Assembly: GCF_018613605.1 (NCBI RefSeq)
Contig: NZ_JAGGPU010000008.1
Coordinates: 186,001-250,000, forward strand
DNA: 64,000 nt
Reading direction: 5' to 3'
DNA from: Pedobacter sp. ISL-64
Lineage (GTDB): Bacteria; Bacteroidota; Bacteroidia; Sphingobacteriales; Sphingobacteriaceae
Under the pieces are notes generated by a model that ran no database searches, had not been told where the DNA came from, and was given only the letters and a program-made list of their open reading frames with translations. Each line of letters starts with the position of its first letter. Position 1 is the first letter of the stretch. A program made the position numbers and the translations under genes. Shown piece after piece: positions 1-8,068 of this stretch.

Positions 1-538
1 TAACCTAAGGGTACTGAGCATTTCTGTTGATCAGAACGATCGCGAAAACATCGAATTGGTTCCGGTTAAAGCAAGCGCTGGTTATTTGAACGGTTTTTCT
101 GATCCTCAATATATTAGCGACCTACCGAAATTTCAACTTCCCTTAGCCGCATTAAGACAAGGTACCTTTAGGGCTTTTGAAATTATGGGCGATAGTATGT
201 TACCTGTTCAACCGGGCAGTGTGATTATTGGCGAATACCTGGATAACTGGAATGAAGTAAAAACCGGCGAAACGTACATCGTGATTAGTAAAAATGAAGG
301 TGTAGTATACAAAAGAGCAGGTAACCGTTTCAGAGAGAATAAAGATTTAAAGCTGATATCAGATAATAAGGTATATGATGCCTATACAATTGCTGCCGAC
401 GACATCCTGGAAATCTGGAAAGCCAAGGCATATATATCTACCTCATTACCAGAACCTGCACCAGATCCAACAATGGAAACTTTGACCCAGATGATGGCGC
501 AAATGCAGAAATCAATCTCTCAGTTAAATAAAAATTAA
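1..538 (+). CDS. LexA/S24-family transcriptional repressor, C-terminal part (5' end outside window)
   Basis: The reading frame is open from the first bases of the window, so the gene starts upstream and only about 178 codons are present. The visible part is an S24/LexA-type domain: the GDSM motif in FEIMGDSM (the serine nucleophile of this family) is followed by VKTGETYIVI and, further on, GVVYKRAG, which supplies the usual lysine. In Bacteroidota such domains normally follow an XRE helix-turn-helix, which would lie upstream of base 1. A TTG at 56 could be read as a start, but the frame continues upstream with family-like sequence, so I treat it as internal. The C-terminal tail is rich in Met and Gln (MMAQMQ), possibly a short helix. 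Role inferred: self-cleaving or ligand-sensing repressor. Confidence 0.75.
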   Translation, partial: NLRVLSISVDQNDRENIELVPVKASAGYLNGFSDPQYISDLPKFQLPLAALRQGTFRAFEIMGDSMLPVQPGSVIIGEYLDNWNEVKTGETYIVISKNEGVVYKRAGNRFRENKDLKLISDNKVYDAYTIAADDILEIWKAKAYISTSLPEPAPDPTMETLTQMMAQMQKSISQLNKN

Positions 539-617
539 CATTTTTTAACAAGGCCCGATTAAACCGTTTGCATTTTTATGTATCTATTGATTTAACAAAC
601 ACATAAAAAAACAGAAC

Positions 618-1070
618 ATGAAAAAGGCAATTTTAACAATAGCAATTGCAGTAATGGGATTAACCGCTGCATTTGCTCAAGACACTACAAAGAGAGTAAG
701 ACGGGCAATGCCTAAAATGACTGCCGAGCAAAGAGCAGAAAAGGTTACCGCCAGATTAGAGAAACAGCTAAGCTTAACCGCTGATCAAAAGACCAAAATT
801 TACGCCATTGAATTGGAAAACGCAAAGAAAATGGAGGCTTGGAGATCTGCTGATCAAGGCGATATGAAAGGCAAAATGAAAGAACGTAAAGCCGCTATTG
901 ACGAGCAAAAAGCTAAAATAGATGGCATTTTAACTGCTGAACAAAAAACCAAAATGGATGCTTTCCGCGCCGAAGCCAAAGAAAAGGGTGAGAAAATGAG
1001 AAAAGGAATGGGTGGAAGAGGTAAAAAAGACAAAGCACCCGTAGTTTCTAATCCTCCTGCACAAGGATAA
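618..1070 (+). CDS. Secreted Spy/CpxP-like protein (DUF4890 type)
   Basis: The 150-residue product begins with a signal peptide (about residues 1-20, ending in FAQ). The mature part is highly charged and helical, with two LTxxQ repeats (LSLTADQKTKI near 52 and LTAEQKTKM near 105) as in Spy/CpxP-like periplasmic proteins and the Bacteroidota DUF4890 family. The tail is Lys/Gly-rich (KGMGGRGKK) and ends in a Pro-containing segment. The LTxxQ motif in Spy and CpxP marks a chaperone-like envelope-stress fold. Here the exact role is unknown. It is a single gene followed directly by a hairpin terminator, so it is probably monocistronic. Confidence 0.7.
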   Translation: MKKAILTIAIAVMGLTAAFAQDTTKRVRRAMPKMTAEQRAEKVTARLEKQLSLTADQKTKIYAIELENAKKMEAWRSADQGDMKGKMKERKAAIDEQKAKIDGILTAEQKTKMDAFRAEAKEKGEKMRKGMGGRGKKDKAPVVSNPPAQG

Positions 1071-1101
1071 ATAGTTCAAACATTAATTAATTATATTTTT
1101 G

Positions 1102-1133
1102 AAAGCGTTCCGATTATTCGGGGCGCTTTTTTT
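1102..1133 (+). terminator. Rho-independent terminator after the Spy-like gene
   Basis: The arms AAAGCGTTCCG and CGGGGCGCTTT pair (with G-T wobbles) around a short ATTATT loop and run into a T tract. It separates the Spy-like gene from bioF, whose ATG is only 12 bases further on, so bioF must have a promoter overlapping this region or rely on readthrough. Confidence 0.75.
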
Positions 1134-1144
1134 ACTTTTGAACG

Positions 1145-2266
1145 ATGAGCAAAATTGAACAGTTTCTTAACGGTAAACTTCAGGAACGAAAAGATAACCT
1201 TTCGATCAGGAATTTATCGACGAACATCCCTCCTTTTGATTTTTGTTCTAATGATTATTTAGGTTTTGCCAGATCCGATGAATTAAAAAAACAGATTGAC
1301 GATACCATAACCACACGCTCCAATTACCTGAACGGAGCTGGAGGTTCGCGACTGTTAAGCGGAAATACCGCGTTTACTGAAGAAACCGAGCAGTTTATTG
1401 CCGATTTTCACCTGGCCGAAAGTGGATTGATCTTTAATTCCGGTTATGATGCCAATGTAGGGCTATTATCAAGCATCCCGCAGCGCGGCGACACCATTAT
1501 TACTGACGAATTGATTCACGCCAGCATTATAGATGGCTGCAGGTTAAGCCACGCTACGCGTTATAAATTCCTTCATAACGATATAAACGATCTTGAAACC
1601 AAACTGAAACTGGCAAAAGGAAACATATTTGTAGTGGCAGAAAGCGTTTATTCTATGGATGGAGATATTGCACCATTAATAGAGCTATCTAACCTTTGTG
1701 AGCGCTACCAGGCCAACCTGATTGTAGATGAAGCTCATGCTACGGGAGTTTTTGGTGCAAGGGGCAGCGGATTGATCAACCAGCTTAACCTGACCAGTAA
1801 AGTATTTGCACGAATTGTAACCTTTGGAAAAGCCTTAGGCGTACACGGAGCCATTATTTTAGGAAGTAAAAACTTACGCCATTACCTTATTAATTTTGCA
1901 AGATCGTTCATTTACACCACAGCTGCTCCCATTCATAATATAGTTGCGGTTAGATCGGCATACCAACACTTAAATAAAATTGATCATCAGCTGATTCATC
2001 AAAAAATTGCATTGTTTAGAAATATGTTAAAAGAGCAAAACATTAGTGCACTTGATAGCGAAAGTACTATTCAGGGTATTTTGTTTTCACCAAATGAAGC
2101 AACTAAACTGGCCGCTACGGCACTGCAAAGCAAAGGTTTTGATGTACGGGCAATATTAAGCCCAACAGTAGCTTTGGGCAAAGAAAGGCTCAGAATCTGT
2201 CTTCACAACTTTAATACCGACGAGGAAATTATTTCGTTGGTTAACCACCTTAAAGAATTGAATTAA
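1145..2266 (+). CDS. bioF: 8-amino-7-oxononanoate synthase
   Basis: BioF is the PLP enzyme that condenses pimeloyl-ACP/CoA with L-alanine in biotin synthesis. The 373-residue protein has the alpha-oxoamine synthase pattern: CSNDYLGFA near 34-42, GAGGSRLLSGN near 65, the PLP-contacting VDEAHATG (Asp195, His198) and the Schiff-base lysine Lys229 in TFGKALG. Length fits the family (about 370-390). The stop codon TAA is immediately followed by the ATG of bioD, so the two are translationally adjacent. It could in principle be a related 2-amino-3-ketobutyrate CoA ligase, but the bioD neighbour makes BioF much more likely. Confidence 0.9.
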   Translation: MSKIEQFLNGKLQERKDNLSIRNLSTNIPPFDFCSNDYLGFARSDELKKQIDDTITTRSNYLNGAGGSRLLSGNTAFTEETEQFIADFHLAESGLIFNSGYDANVGLLSSIPQRGDTIITDELIHASIIDGCRLSHATRYKFLHNDINDLETKLKLAKGNIFVVAESVYSMDGDIAPLIELSNLCERYQANLIVDEAHATGVFGARGSGLINQLNLTSKVFARIVTFGKALGVHGAIILGSKNLRHYLINFARSFIYTTAAPIHNIVAVRSAYQHLNKIDHQLIHQKIALFRNMLKEQNISALDSESTIQGILFSPNEATKLAATALQSKGFDVRAILSPTVALGKERLRICLHNFNTDEEIISLVNHLKELN

Positions 2267-2875
2267 ATGGCTAAATATTTTATCACAGGCATTGGAACAG
2301 GTATCGGAAAAACATTAATCAGTGCCATTTTAACCGAAAAACTAAAAGCCGATTATTGGAAACCGATCCAATCGGGAGATTTAGATACTAGCGATAGCAT
2401 AACATTAGGTAGTTTAATAAGCAATACGCAAACCGTTATCCACCCGGAAAGCTACAGACTAACACAACCCCTATCACCGCATTTATCAGCGAGATTAGAT
2501 GGCATTGACATTGATCTGAACAAAATCAATATGCCTTTAACGGAGAACAATCTGATTATTGAAGGCGCTGGGGGTTTAATGGTACCCTTAAACGAAAAAG
2601 AGCTGATTATCGACCTGATCAAAAAGTTGAATATTGAAGTGATACTGGTTTCACAAAATTATTTAGGAAGTATTAACCACACACTTTTATCTGTCAATCT
2701 GCTTAAACAATATAAAATTCCAATTAAAGGCATCATTTTTAATGGCGATGAGAATGTGGAAACGGAAAGATATATCCAGCAATATACCAAAATAAAAAAG
2801 CTGGGCAATGTACCTAGCTTCAGCGATATCGATAAAGAAAAAGTGCTGACTGCCGGCCAGGACCTTTTTATTTAA
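2267..2875 (+). CDS. bioD: ATP-dependent dethiobiotin synthetase
   Basis: BioD closes the ureido ring of dethiobiotin from 7,8-diaminopelargonate, CO2 and ATP. The 202-residue protein starts with the P-loop GIGTGIGKT (Lys15, Thr16), then WKPIQSG (Lys32, substrate/CO2 site) and EGAGGLMVPL, all characteristic of the family. The ATG directly abuts the bioF stop, implying co-translation. bioA and bioB are not next to it in this window, so the biotin genes are split. It is slightly shorter than E. coli BioD (about 225 residues), mainly at the C terminus. Confidence 0.9.
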   Translation: MAKYFITGIGTGIGKTLISAILTEKLKADYWKPIQSGDLDTSDSITLGSLISNTQTVIHPESYRLTQPLSPHLSARLDGIDIDLNKINMPLTENNLIIEGAGGLMVPLNEKELIIDLIKKLNIEVILVSQNYLGSINHTLLSVNLLKQYKIPIKGIIFNGDENVETERYIQQYTKIKKLGNVPSFSDIDKEKVLTAGQDLFI

Positions 2876-2898
2876 CAAATTCCAAAAGCCAGTTATAG

Positions 2899-3212
2899 TG
2901 TGTTTTTTTTGGAAAGCAGTTGTCGTACTGCATTTAAAGTTTAGTCCTGTCTTCTGCTTGTAGTCCCGATTTGAACGAAATCGGAAGCTACCGCGTCAAC
3001 CAGGTTTAGGACTGTAGCGCTTCTGCAACTATTACTGGTTTAATAGCATAATACAGAGTTTTATTTATTTCTTGAATCTCCACCTCAAATAGTAGTATTG
3101 GCACTGCCACCTAAACCCGATCAAAGCGGGATGCTCCCGATTTTTCCATCGGAGCAGAAGCGAGAGCGGGATTGCTGTTAACTAATGCCTCCATCCCTGC
3201 TTTCCAAACACA
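2899..3212. repeat. About 310-bp gap element framed by inverted repeats
   Basis: The 377-base gap between bioD and the SGNH hydrolase gene holds no convincing gene. Near its ends lie TGTGTTT(TTTTT)GGAAAGCAG (2899-2919) and CTGCTTTCCAAACACA (3197-3212), exact reverse complements of each other apart from five extra Ts. Inside are a perfect hairpin near 2963-2981 (arms CCGATTT/AAATCGG) and the structured repeat described separately at 3109-3190. Such framing suggests a discrete repeat unit or MITE-like insertion, but no direct target duplication was seen. Confidence 0.45.
3109..3190 (+). ncRNA. Structured repeat resembling Bacteroidota Flavo-1-type elements, copy 1
   Basis: The segment starts CTAAACCCGAT, contains a hairpin (GCTCCCGAT paired with ATCGGAGC, one bulge) and closes with AGCGGGATTGCTG. 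Its order of conserved blocks matches a second element at 45921-46003, although the central hairpins differ in sequence. From memory this layout (a CCTGAT-like block, a variable hairpin, then a GGATAGCAGGA-like block) resembles the Flavo-1 RNA motif of Bacteroidota. I cannot run a covariance search, so family membership is inference. Function is unknown. Confidence 0.4.
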
Positions 3213-3253
3213 TGGCCATCTAACAAGGCAGCAAACCACTATCGCCATAAAAA

Positions 3254-3949
3254 TTATCGATCAGCTAAGTAACCAGACTTTTTAAGAAATTCTGCCCAAA
3301 CCTGGTATCCTGCCGGAATAAGGTGTAAACCATCTTTGGTAAGTTCTGCCCTTAAATGTTTGTCCTGATCGGTAAAATTTGGATATAAGTCAATAACTGT
3401 TACATTTTTATCTGCAAATTTTCTGATTTCATCATTTAACCAAAGAATATGTTCGTCTTTGCCATAATGGTTTTTAAATTTTTCGAAAGCACTGTTCACT
3501 GGCAATAGCGTATTGAAATAGATGTGTGTTTTCTTAGAACCTTTTCTGATTCTGGCAATCATTGTTTTATAATTTCTTAAGATCACACTATCTGGAACAT
3601 TCCGGGAGATATCATTTATACCAATCAGGATAAAAACCTTTGTCGGTTTGCCATCAATTACATCTTGTAAACGCTCTAAAACACCAAAAGTAATATCGCC
3701 TGAAATCCCCCTGTTTTTTGCCTGTGGCAGATCTAAAAGTTTAGCCCAATCCGTGCCAGCTGTAATGCTGTTACCCAAAAAGACAAAATCTGTTTTAGAT
3801 TTTGGATCGGCTTTAAACTTAGCCACCAACTCAACATATTTCCCAGGACGGTAAGTACTGTCCCATTTTACTACCTGAGCCGTAGCTGCTGTAAAACTCA
3901 ACGTAACTACAACAACGGTTACCAATAACTTGTTAAAAAGTGCTTTCAT
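3254..3949 (-). CDS. Secreted SGNH/GDSL-family hydrolase
   Basis: The 231-residue protein has a signal peptide (about 1-24, ending in TAQ) and the four SGNH blocks: FLGNSIT with Ser61, GISGD with Gly84, LIGIND with Asn112, and DGLHL with Asp206 and His209. It should be a periplasmic or surface esterase/lipase-like enzyme. The family includes acetylxylan esterases, platelet-activating-factor acetylhydrolase-like enzymes and lysophospholipases, and the sequence does not say which. It is the last gene of a minus-strand run that follows the SusC/SusD pair, 26 bases after the glycerophosphodiesterase gene, suggesting joint use on lipid-derived or ester substrates. Confidence 0.85.
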   Translation of the reverse strand: MKALFNKLLVTVVVVTLSFTAATAQVVKWDSTYRPGKYVELVAKFKADPKSKTDFVFLGNSITAGTDWAKLLDLPQAKNRGISGDITFGVLERLQDVIDGKPTKVFILIGINDISRNVPDSVILRNYKTMIARIRKGSKKTHIYFNTLLPVNSAFEKFKNHYGKDEHILWLNDEIRKFADKNVTVIDLYPNFTDQDKHLRAELTKDGLHLIPAGYQVWAEFLKKSGYLADR

Positions 3950-3976
3950 ATTATACTTTTATAAAGGCCTAAAATA

Positions 3977-4876
3977 CTATTTTGCCTGAACTAAAATATC
4001 CGGATAATCAGAAATAATACCATCAACATTTAAGGCTTTTAATTTCTGAATATCGGCTAAGGTATTGGCAGTCCAGGGAATGATTTTTACACCATCAGCA
4101 TGTGCTTTTTTAACCAATTCTTCATTCACCATTTGCCAAACCGGACTTAAAATAAAGGGCTTATAACCTAAATCGGCAATATTTTCTTCATATGTTTTTT
4201 TATTGGCAACCAAAAAAGAGGTTTTTATTTTAGGATACTTTTCGTGAATAATCTGGATTGTCCTTTTATCAAAAGATTGGATTACTACAAAATCAGCGAT
4301 TTTTTTCTTTAAAATTACATCCATTAAAAGTTTAACAAACTCTTCGGGTTTAGGGTTGGTAATCCCATCTTCTTTTTCGTTACATTTAGTTTCTATGTTA
4401 TAAAAAAACTGCTTGCGCTTATTTGCCTTAATATCGTGCTGAACCGCATCTATTAGGTCAGAAAGTAATGGAAGATATGTTTTTTCTTTTTTCTGCTGAG
4501 GAAATTGCTCATAATACCTGGTACCCAGATTAAACTGTTTAATTTCAGCGTAGTTCATTCCAAAAATCGGATATTTTTTGGCATCAGTTACAGGAATATC
4601 TTTTCCGTCTGGCGTAAGCATAAATGCCGGGCTTAGGTAATCATCGTGGGTTATTACTACTTTACGATCTTTAGAAATATGGGTATCCATTTCCAAAGTA
4701 GTAATTCCTTCTATTTTCATGGCGTTTAACATCGCTGGAATGGTATTTTCGGGCATAAGTCCTCTTCCACCACGATGTGCTTCTGCGCTAAATACCGGAA
4801 ATTTAACTTCCTGGCTAAATGATTTAACTGCAAATGCAGACAAGAAAATAAAAATTGCTGTTGTATTAAGTTTCAT
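3977..4876 (-). CDS. Secreted glycerophosphodiester phosphodiesterase
   Basis: The start at 4876 gives a clean signal peptide (MKLNTTAIFIFLSAF..., cleavage near residue 21); upstream in-frame codons are not peptide-like. Family motifs are complete: EAHRGGRG with His34, PENT with Glu43, LEMDTH with Glu62 and Asp64, and THDD with His77. The C terminus holds VKIIPWTANT and GIISDYPD, as in GlpQ/UgpQ-type enzymes. It should hydrolyse glycerophosphodiesters (phospholipid head groups) to glycerol 3-phosphate and an alcohol in the periplasm. Calcium or another divalent metal is usual. It sits between a metallophosphoesterase and an SGNH hydrolase, all on the minus strand downstream of SusC/SusD. Confidence 0.88.
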   Translation of the reverse strand: MKLNTTAIFIFLSAFAVKSFSQEVKFPVFSAEAHRGGRGLMPENTIPAMLNAMKIEGITTLEMDTHISKDRKVVITHDDYLSPAFMLTPDGKDIPVTDAKKYPIFGMNYAEIKQFNLGTRYYEQFPQQKKEKTYLPLLSDLIDAVQHDIKANKRKQFFYNIETKCNEKEDGITNPKPEEFVKLLMDVILKKKIADFVVIQSFDKRTIQIIHEKYPKIKTSFLVANKKTYEENIADLGYKPFILSPVWQMVNEELVKKAHADGVKIIPWTANTLADIQKLKALNVDGIISDYPDILVQAK

Positions 4877-4900
4877 ATTTAGAAGGGATTTTATAGTGGC

Positions 4901-4984
4901 GTCAGCTGTTACCATCTGACACTATTAATCTATAATTGGTTTAGCTTTTAAAATTAATAATCTGTCAGATGTTACCATCTGACA
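4901..4984. repeat. Two related hairpins between phosphodiesterase genes
   Basis: TGTCAGATG-TTAC-CATCTGACA at 4963-4984 is a perfect 9-bp stem with a 4-base loop. A second, nearly identical unit, GTCAGCTG-TTAC-CATCTGAC, lies at 4901-4920 with one arm mismatch. Both are in the gap upstream of the glycerophosphodiesterase start on the minus strand. They could be terminator-like, mRNA-stabilising, or REP-like repeats. No T tract follows on the minus strand. Confidence 0.6.
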
Positions 4985-5021
4985 GCACAGGATCCGACAG
5001 CACGGAACAGATATAAGGATG

Positions 5022-6431
5022 TTAAGCATTAATTTCCGCCTCAAATTTTTCTCCGAAGCGGTCGGTGGCCACAACCTTTACTTTTTTAACCGATGGTTCA
5101 AAATGTGCCAAGAACAAGTGATCGGTTGAGCGGGGCTCTACAAATGGCCTCGGATTTGGTAGCTTATCGCCTTTATACAACTTTACTGCCAATGGATCAT
5201 AACCATCTTGTTGTGCCAATACACCCATTGGTTTTCCATCCAAAAAATATTCAACTTTCCATTCGGGGTCATAATTCCAAACATTGGCAATTAATCTTTT
5301 TTGATTGGTTAAGGTATCAACATAAATATCAAGCTGCTCTTTACGGTCTCTCCCGGTCGATTTGTAATACCATTTTAAATTGGTTCCATCTACTTCATAA
5401 ACGCCATAACCACGCGGCGTGCCATCTTCGCAGATCGGGCCCGTCCACCAGCCACCACAAACGGTACCATGGTTATGTTCGTAAATGCCGTTCTTGATTA
5501 CATTTTTATTAAAATGTGTATGTCCCGACATGATATGAACGTTTTTGAAATCTTTTAATACGGCATAAAAATCATTGTTATTTTTAACAGCATTATGTAC
5601 AGGAATATGCAGGCAGATAATCAGTAATGCATCTTTAGGTACTAGTTGAAGATCTTTGGCCAGCCATTCCAACTGCGTTGGGGTGATGTACCCGTCGTAA
5701 GTTCTTTCTACCCCCAAATAACGTACATCATCTAAAACCACGTAATGAGCCTTACCCCTGTTAAAAGAGTAATAAGTTGGGCCATAATGTGCTTGAAAAG
5801 TCCGGTCAGAGGTATCATCACCTCCTTGCCTGTAATCCTGATCATGATTTCCTAATGCCTGAAAAAATGGGATCCCGATTTTGGCAATAGCCTCATCGTA
5901 TACAGGAAAAAGATCAAAATTATCCCAAACTAAATCACCTACACCGATTCCATGAACGGGTGTTTTCCCCATGCCTTTAACCACTTCTCTTGTATCAGGA
6001 ACTGAGGTTTCCATCATCTGCGCGACATCTTTTTTATTCTTCACCTGCGGATCTGCCCAAATGATAAAGTTGTGTTTGTTGTCGTTTTGTTTTAGTGGCT
6101 TAAGATCGAAATTTAATTTACCTGCGGTATCTGGTTTATAATAATGGCGGGCAATGCTACTTTCGGTTTTAAACTCGTAACCCGAAGGCGTGCTTATCCA
6201 AACAAAACGGGCCAGTTCGTGAAGTTTAATCTCATAGTTACCGCTTTTATCGGTTTGCACCACACTGTATCCATCAGAAATCACTACTCCTGAAACAGAT
6301 TTACCTTTGCTGGTTACCGTTCCGCTTACCAATCCATCAACAGCGAATAAGGAAGATGGAAAGGATTTTAAACTAACAAATAAGGTTGTGGTTAATAAGG
6401 TTGATTTTTGTATAAATGATCTTCTATTCAT
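5022..6431 (-). CDS. Secreted calcineurin-like metallophosphoesterase with N-terminal carboxypeptidase-regulatory-like domain
   Basis: The start at 6431 (MNRRSFIQKS) gives an RRSF twin-arginine-like export signal of about 30 residues; the longer frame has no signal-like start. Residues 33-110 resemble a carboxypeptidase-regulatory-like beta domain (VSGTVTSKGKSVSGVVISDG). The phosphoesterase core follows: ADPQ (Asp127; Gln where many relatives have His), GDLVWD (Asp166), GNHD (195-197 region), CLHIPVH and SGHTHF. A C-terminal beta domain typical of the calcineurin-like phosphoesterase C-terminal family completes about 469 residues. Two-metal phosphomonoesterase or phosphodiesterase activity is expected, substrate unknown. 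It follows the DUF5689 gene in the SusCD locus. Confidence 0.85.
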   Translation of the reverse strand: MNRRSFIQKSTLLTTTLFVSLKSFPSSLFAVDGLVSGTVTSKGKSVSGVVISDGYSVVQTDKSGNYEIKLHELARFVWISTPSGYEFKTESSIARHYYKPDTAGKLNFDLKPLKQNDNKHNFIIWADPQVKNKKDVAQMMETSVPDTREVVKGMGKTPVHGIGVGDLVWDNFDLFPVYDEAIAKIGIPFFQALGNHDQDYRQGGDDTSDRTFQAHYGPTYYSFNRGKAHYVVLDDVRYLGVERTYDGYITPTQLEWLAKDLQLVPKDALLIICLHIPVHNAVKNNNDFYAVLKDFKNVHIMSGHTHFNKNVIKNGIYEHNHGTVCGGWWTGPICEDGTPRGYGVYEVDGTNLKWYYKSTGRDRKEQLDIYVDTLTNQKRLIANVWNYDPEWKVEYFLDGKPMGVLAQQDGYDPLAVKLYKGDKLPNPRPFVEPRSTDHLFLAHFEPSVKKVKVVATDRFGEKFEAEINA

Positions 6432-6470
6432 GATTTTTAAGGATATTAAATCATAGGATTTAAATTCTTC

Positions 6471-6510
6471 AATATTAAGAAGGCCAGTTCTCACTAGCCC
6501 TCTTAATATT
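6471..6510. other. Intercistronic hairpin between DUF5689 and metallophosphoesterase genes
   Basis: AATATTAAGAAGGCC pairs with AGCCCTCTTAATATT around a short loop. A T run follows on the plus strand, but none follows on the minus strand where the genes lie. For the minus-strand operon it is therefore more likely a processing or stability element than a terminator. Confidence 0.5.
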
Positions 6511-6516
6511 TTTTAT

Positions 6517-8058
6517 TTAATTTACAAGGGATGTACCACCCTCAATAGCTGTTAATGGTGAAGTAACCGTTAAAGGAACATTGGTTAGTGATCTTCCATT
6601 TACCCATCTGCCAGATGTAGCGTCGTAAACTCCTCCCAACTTCACAAAACTGGTGGCAGCAGGGAAGGATAAACGAGTTGAGTTGGTTCCTGCGCCGTAA
6701 AACAACTGCAATCCACGGGTTGAAGGATTAAATGTGGTATAAAAATCGTTAATGGTAATTCTATAACCAACCTCTGGTGGGCCAGCCGAATAGAAGTTCC
6801 CGTTTGCTCCACCATAAAAAATCACATCTAACGGAGTTGAAGTTACTGTAACCGCTGTCCCCTCAAAAACTGCTATACCAGCAACATTACCACTATTAGC
6901 CAACAAGTTATCAGTTTTCGCACCAATACCATCAGCACCAACAGCTCCTGTAGCAACAGAATAATCTACACTTCTTATCCATTTGGCACTGCTAATATCT
7001 GTAGAAAGTACACTCGAAGAACCATTAATTCTTTTTGGTGTACCACCAACGTAAAAATATTGACCTTTGCTAACCGTTCCACTGGTAAGGTTAAACTTGT
7101 AGGTCCTTGCTCCTCCTGTATTCCATCCTTCGGTTGGAAATGTAGTAGCCCCGGCATTATTACTCGTATATACCGAAAATGGCGTGGTAGCAAAATTAAT
7201 ATCTCGTGTAGCAAGAAACTGGATATATTCATTATTAGCATCTCCTCCATTTGGATCAACAAGAAAGCCTGAAATTACTATTGGTGAAAGTTTAGGTAGT
7301 GGTACAAAAACAAAATCATTTTCCTCACGCATCCAAAGTTGGATTTGATTAACCCCATTTGTTGGAATGATAAATGGAATTCCTGTAAAGTTTCCAGTAG
7401 GCGACAATGCTCTTGAAGCAAAATTAGCTGTTGCTTCTGTATGAATGGTTGCTTTTCCGTATCCGTCGTTTATAGTTTTATCGCCACTGTAAGTAGCTCC
7501 AGCCACTATTTCTGGTTCGTAAATTGAATTAGCAATAGTAACAAGTGTACTTTCGAAAGTATTTGGTGCAGCTAACATTGCAGCTATATTAACTACTAGC
7601 ATTTTTGGTGTTTTACCACTCGCTATTTTAGTGATCGAGTTAAATGGAACACCTGTAATTTGTAAAATACCATTCACACGCTTTAAAGTTCCTCCTTCAA
7701 CTTTAACATGAATAGAATCGCCTGGAATAAATTTTGACGCGTCGGCACCAAGATTAAAAGCCATACCTCTTAATGAATCGATTCCATTACCTGCCAACCT
7801 ACTATTTTGCATAATTAATAAGCCTGTTGGAGAATTTCCCGATCTAAAATCTGATATGACAACACCTTTAACCAAAGTTGCACCAGCCATTAATTCTGAT
7901 GTAAGTTGTACGTCTCCGCCTTTATAAAGTTTTTTTAAATCGAAGTTGGCGATAAAAGAACTTGGCATAATTTTAATGTAATCATCTTCTCTCTTACATG
8001 CGGTAAAAATGCAAGCCGTTATTACTAGTAAAAGGGTATAATTTAATGTCTTTTTCAT
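6517..8058 (-). CDS. DUF5689-type surface lipoprotein of the SusCD locus
   Basis: Starting at 8058 gives MKKTLNYTLLL... with a lipobox ending at TAC, so the mature protein (total 513 residues) is lipid-anchored. The N-terminal half (ELMAGATLVKGVVISDFRSGN, LPDSIHVKV-like segments) has the look of DUF5689, a Bacteroidota family nearly always encoded next to SusC/SusD. The C-terminal half (PIVISGFLVDPNGGDANNEYIQFLATRDI) resembles a lamin-tail-like beta fold. It begins 10 bases after the susD stop. It probably helps bind the substrate at the cell surface. No catalytic motif was recognised. Confidence 0.72.
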   Translation of the reverse strand: MKKTLNYTLLLVITACIFTACKREDDYIKIMPSSFIANFDLKKLYKGGDVQLTSELMAGATLVKGVVISDFRSGNSPTGLLIMQNSRLAGNGIDSLRGMAFNLGADASKFIPGDSIHVKVEGGTLKRVNGILQITGVPFNSITKIASGKTPKMLVVNIAAMLAAPNTFESTLVTIANSIYEPEIVAGATYSGDKTINDGYGKATIHTEATANFASRALSPTGNFTGIPFIIPTNGVNQIQLWMREENDFVFVPLPKLSPIVISGFLVDPNGGDANNEYIQFLATRDINFATTPFSVYTSNNAGATTFPTEGWNTGGARTYKFNLTSGTVSKGQYFYVGGTPKRINGSSSVLSTDISSAKWIRSVDYSVATGAVGADGIGAKTDNLLANSGNVAGIAVFEGTAVTVTSTPLDVIFYGGANGNFYSAGPPEVGYRITINDFYTTFNPSTRGLQLFYGAGTNSTRLSFPAATSFVKLGGVYDATSGRWVNGRSLTNVPLTVTSPLTAIEGGTSLVN

Positions 8059-8068
8059 AAGCTGAATA

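Noticed and set aside
4877-4915. Longer start for the glycerophosphodiesterase
   Set aside because: The frame before 4876 runs into a hairpin repeat and would hide the signal peptide.
4901-4984. CRISPR-like pair of repeats
   Set aside because: Only two units of a hairpin, with no regular spacers and no cas genes in the window.
5093-5497. 134-codon open frame on the plus strand
   Set aside because: Antisense to the metallophosphoesterase gene, which has clear motifs throughout; no protein family features.
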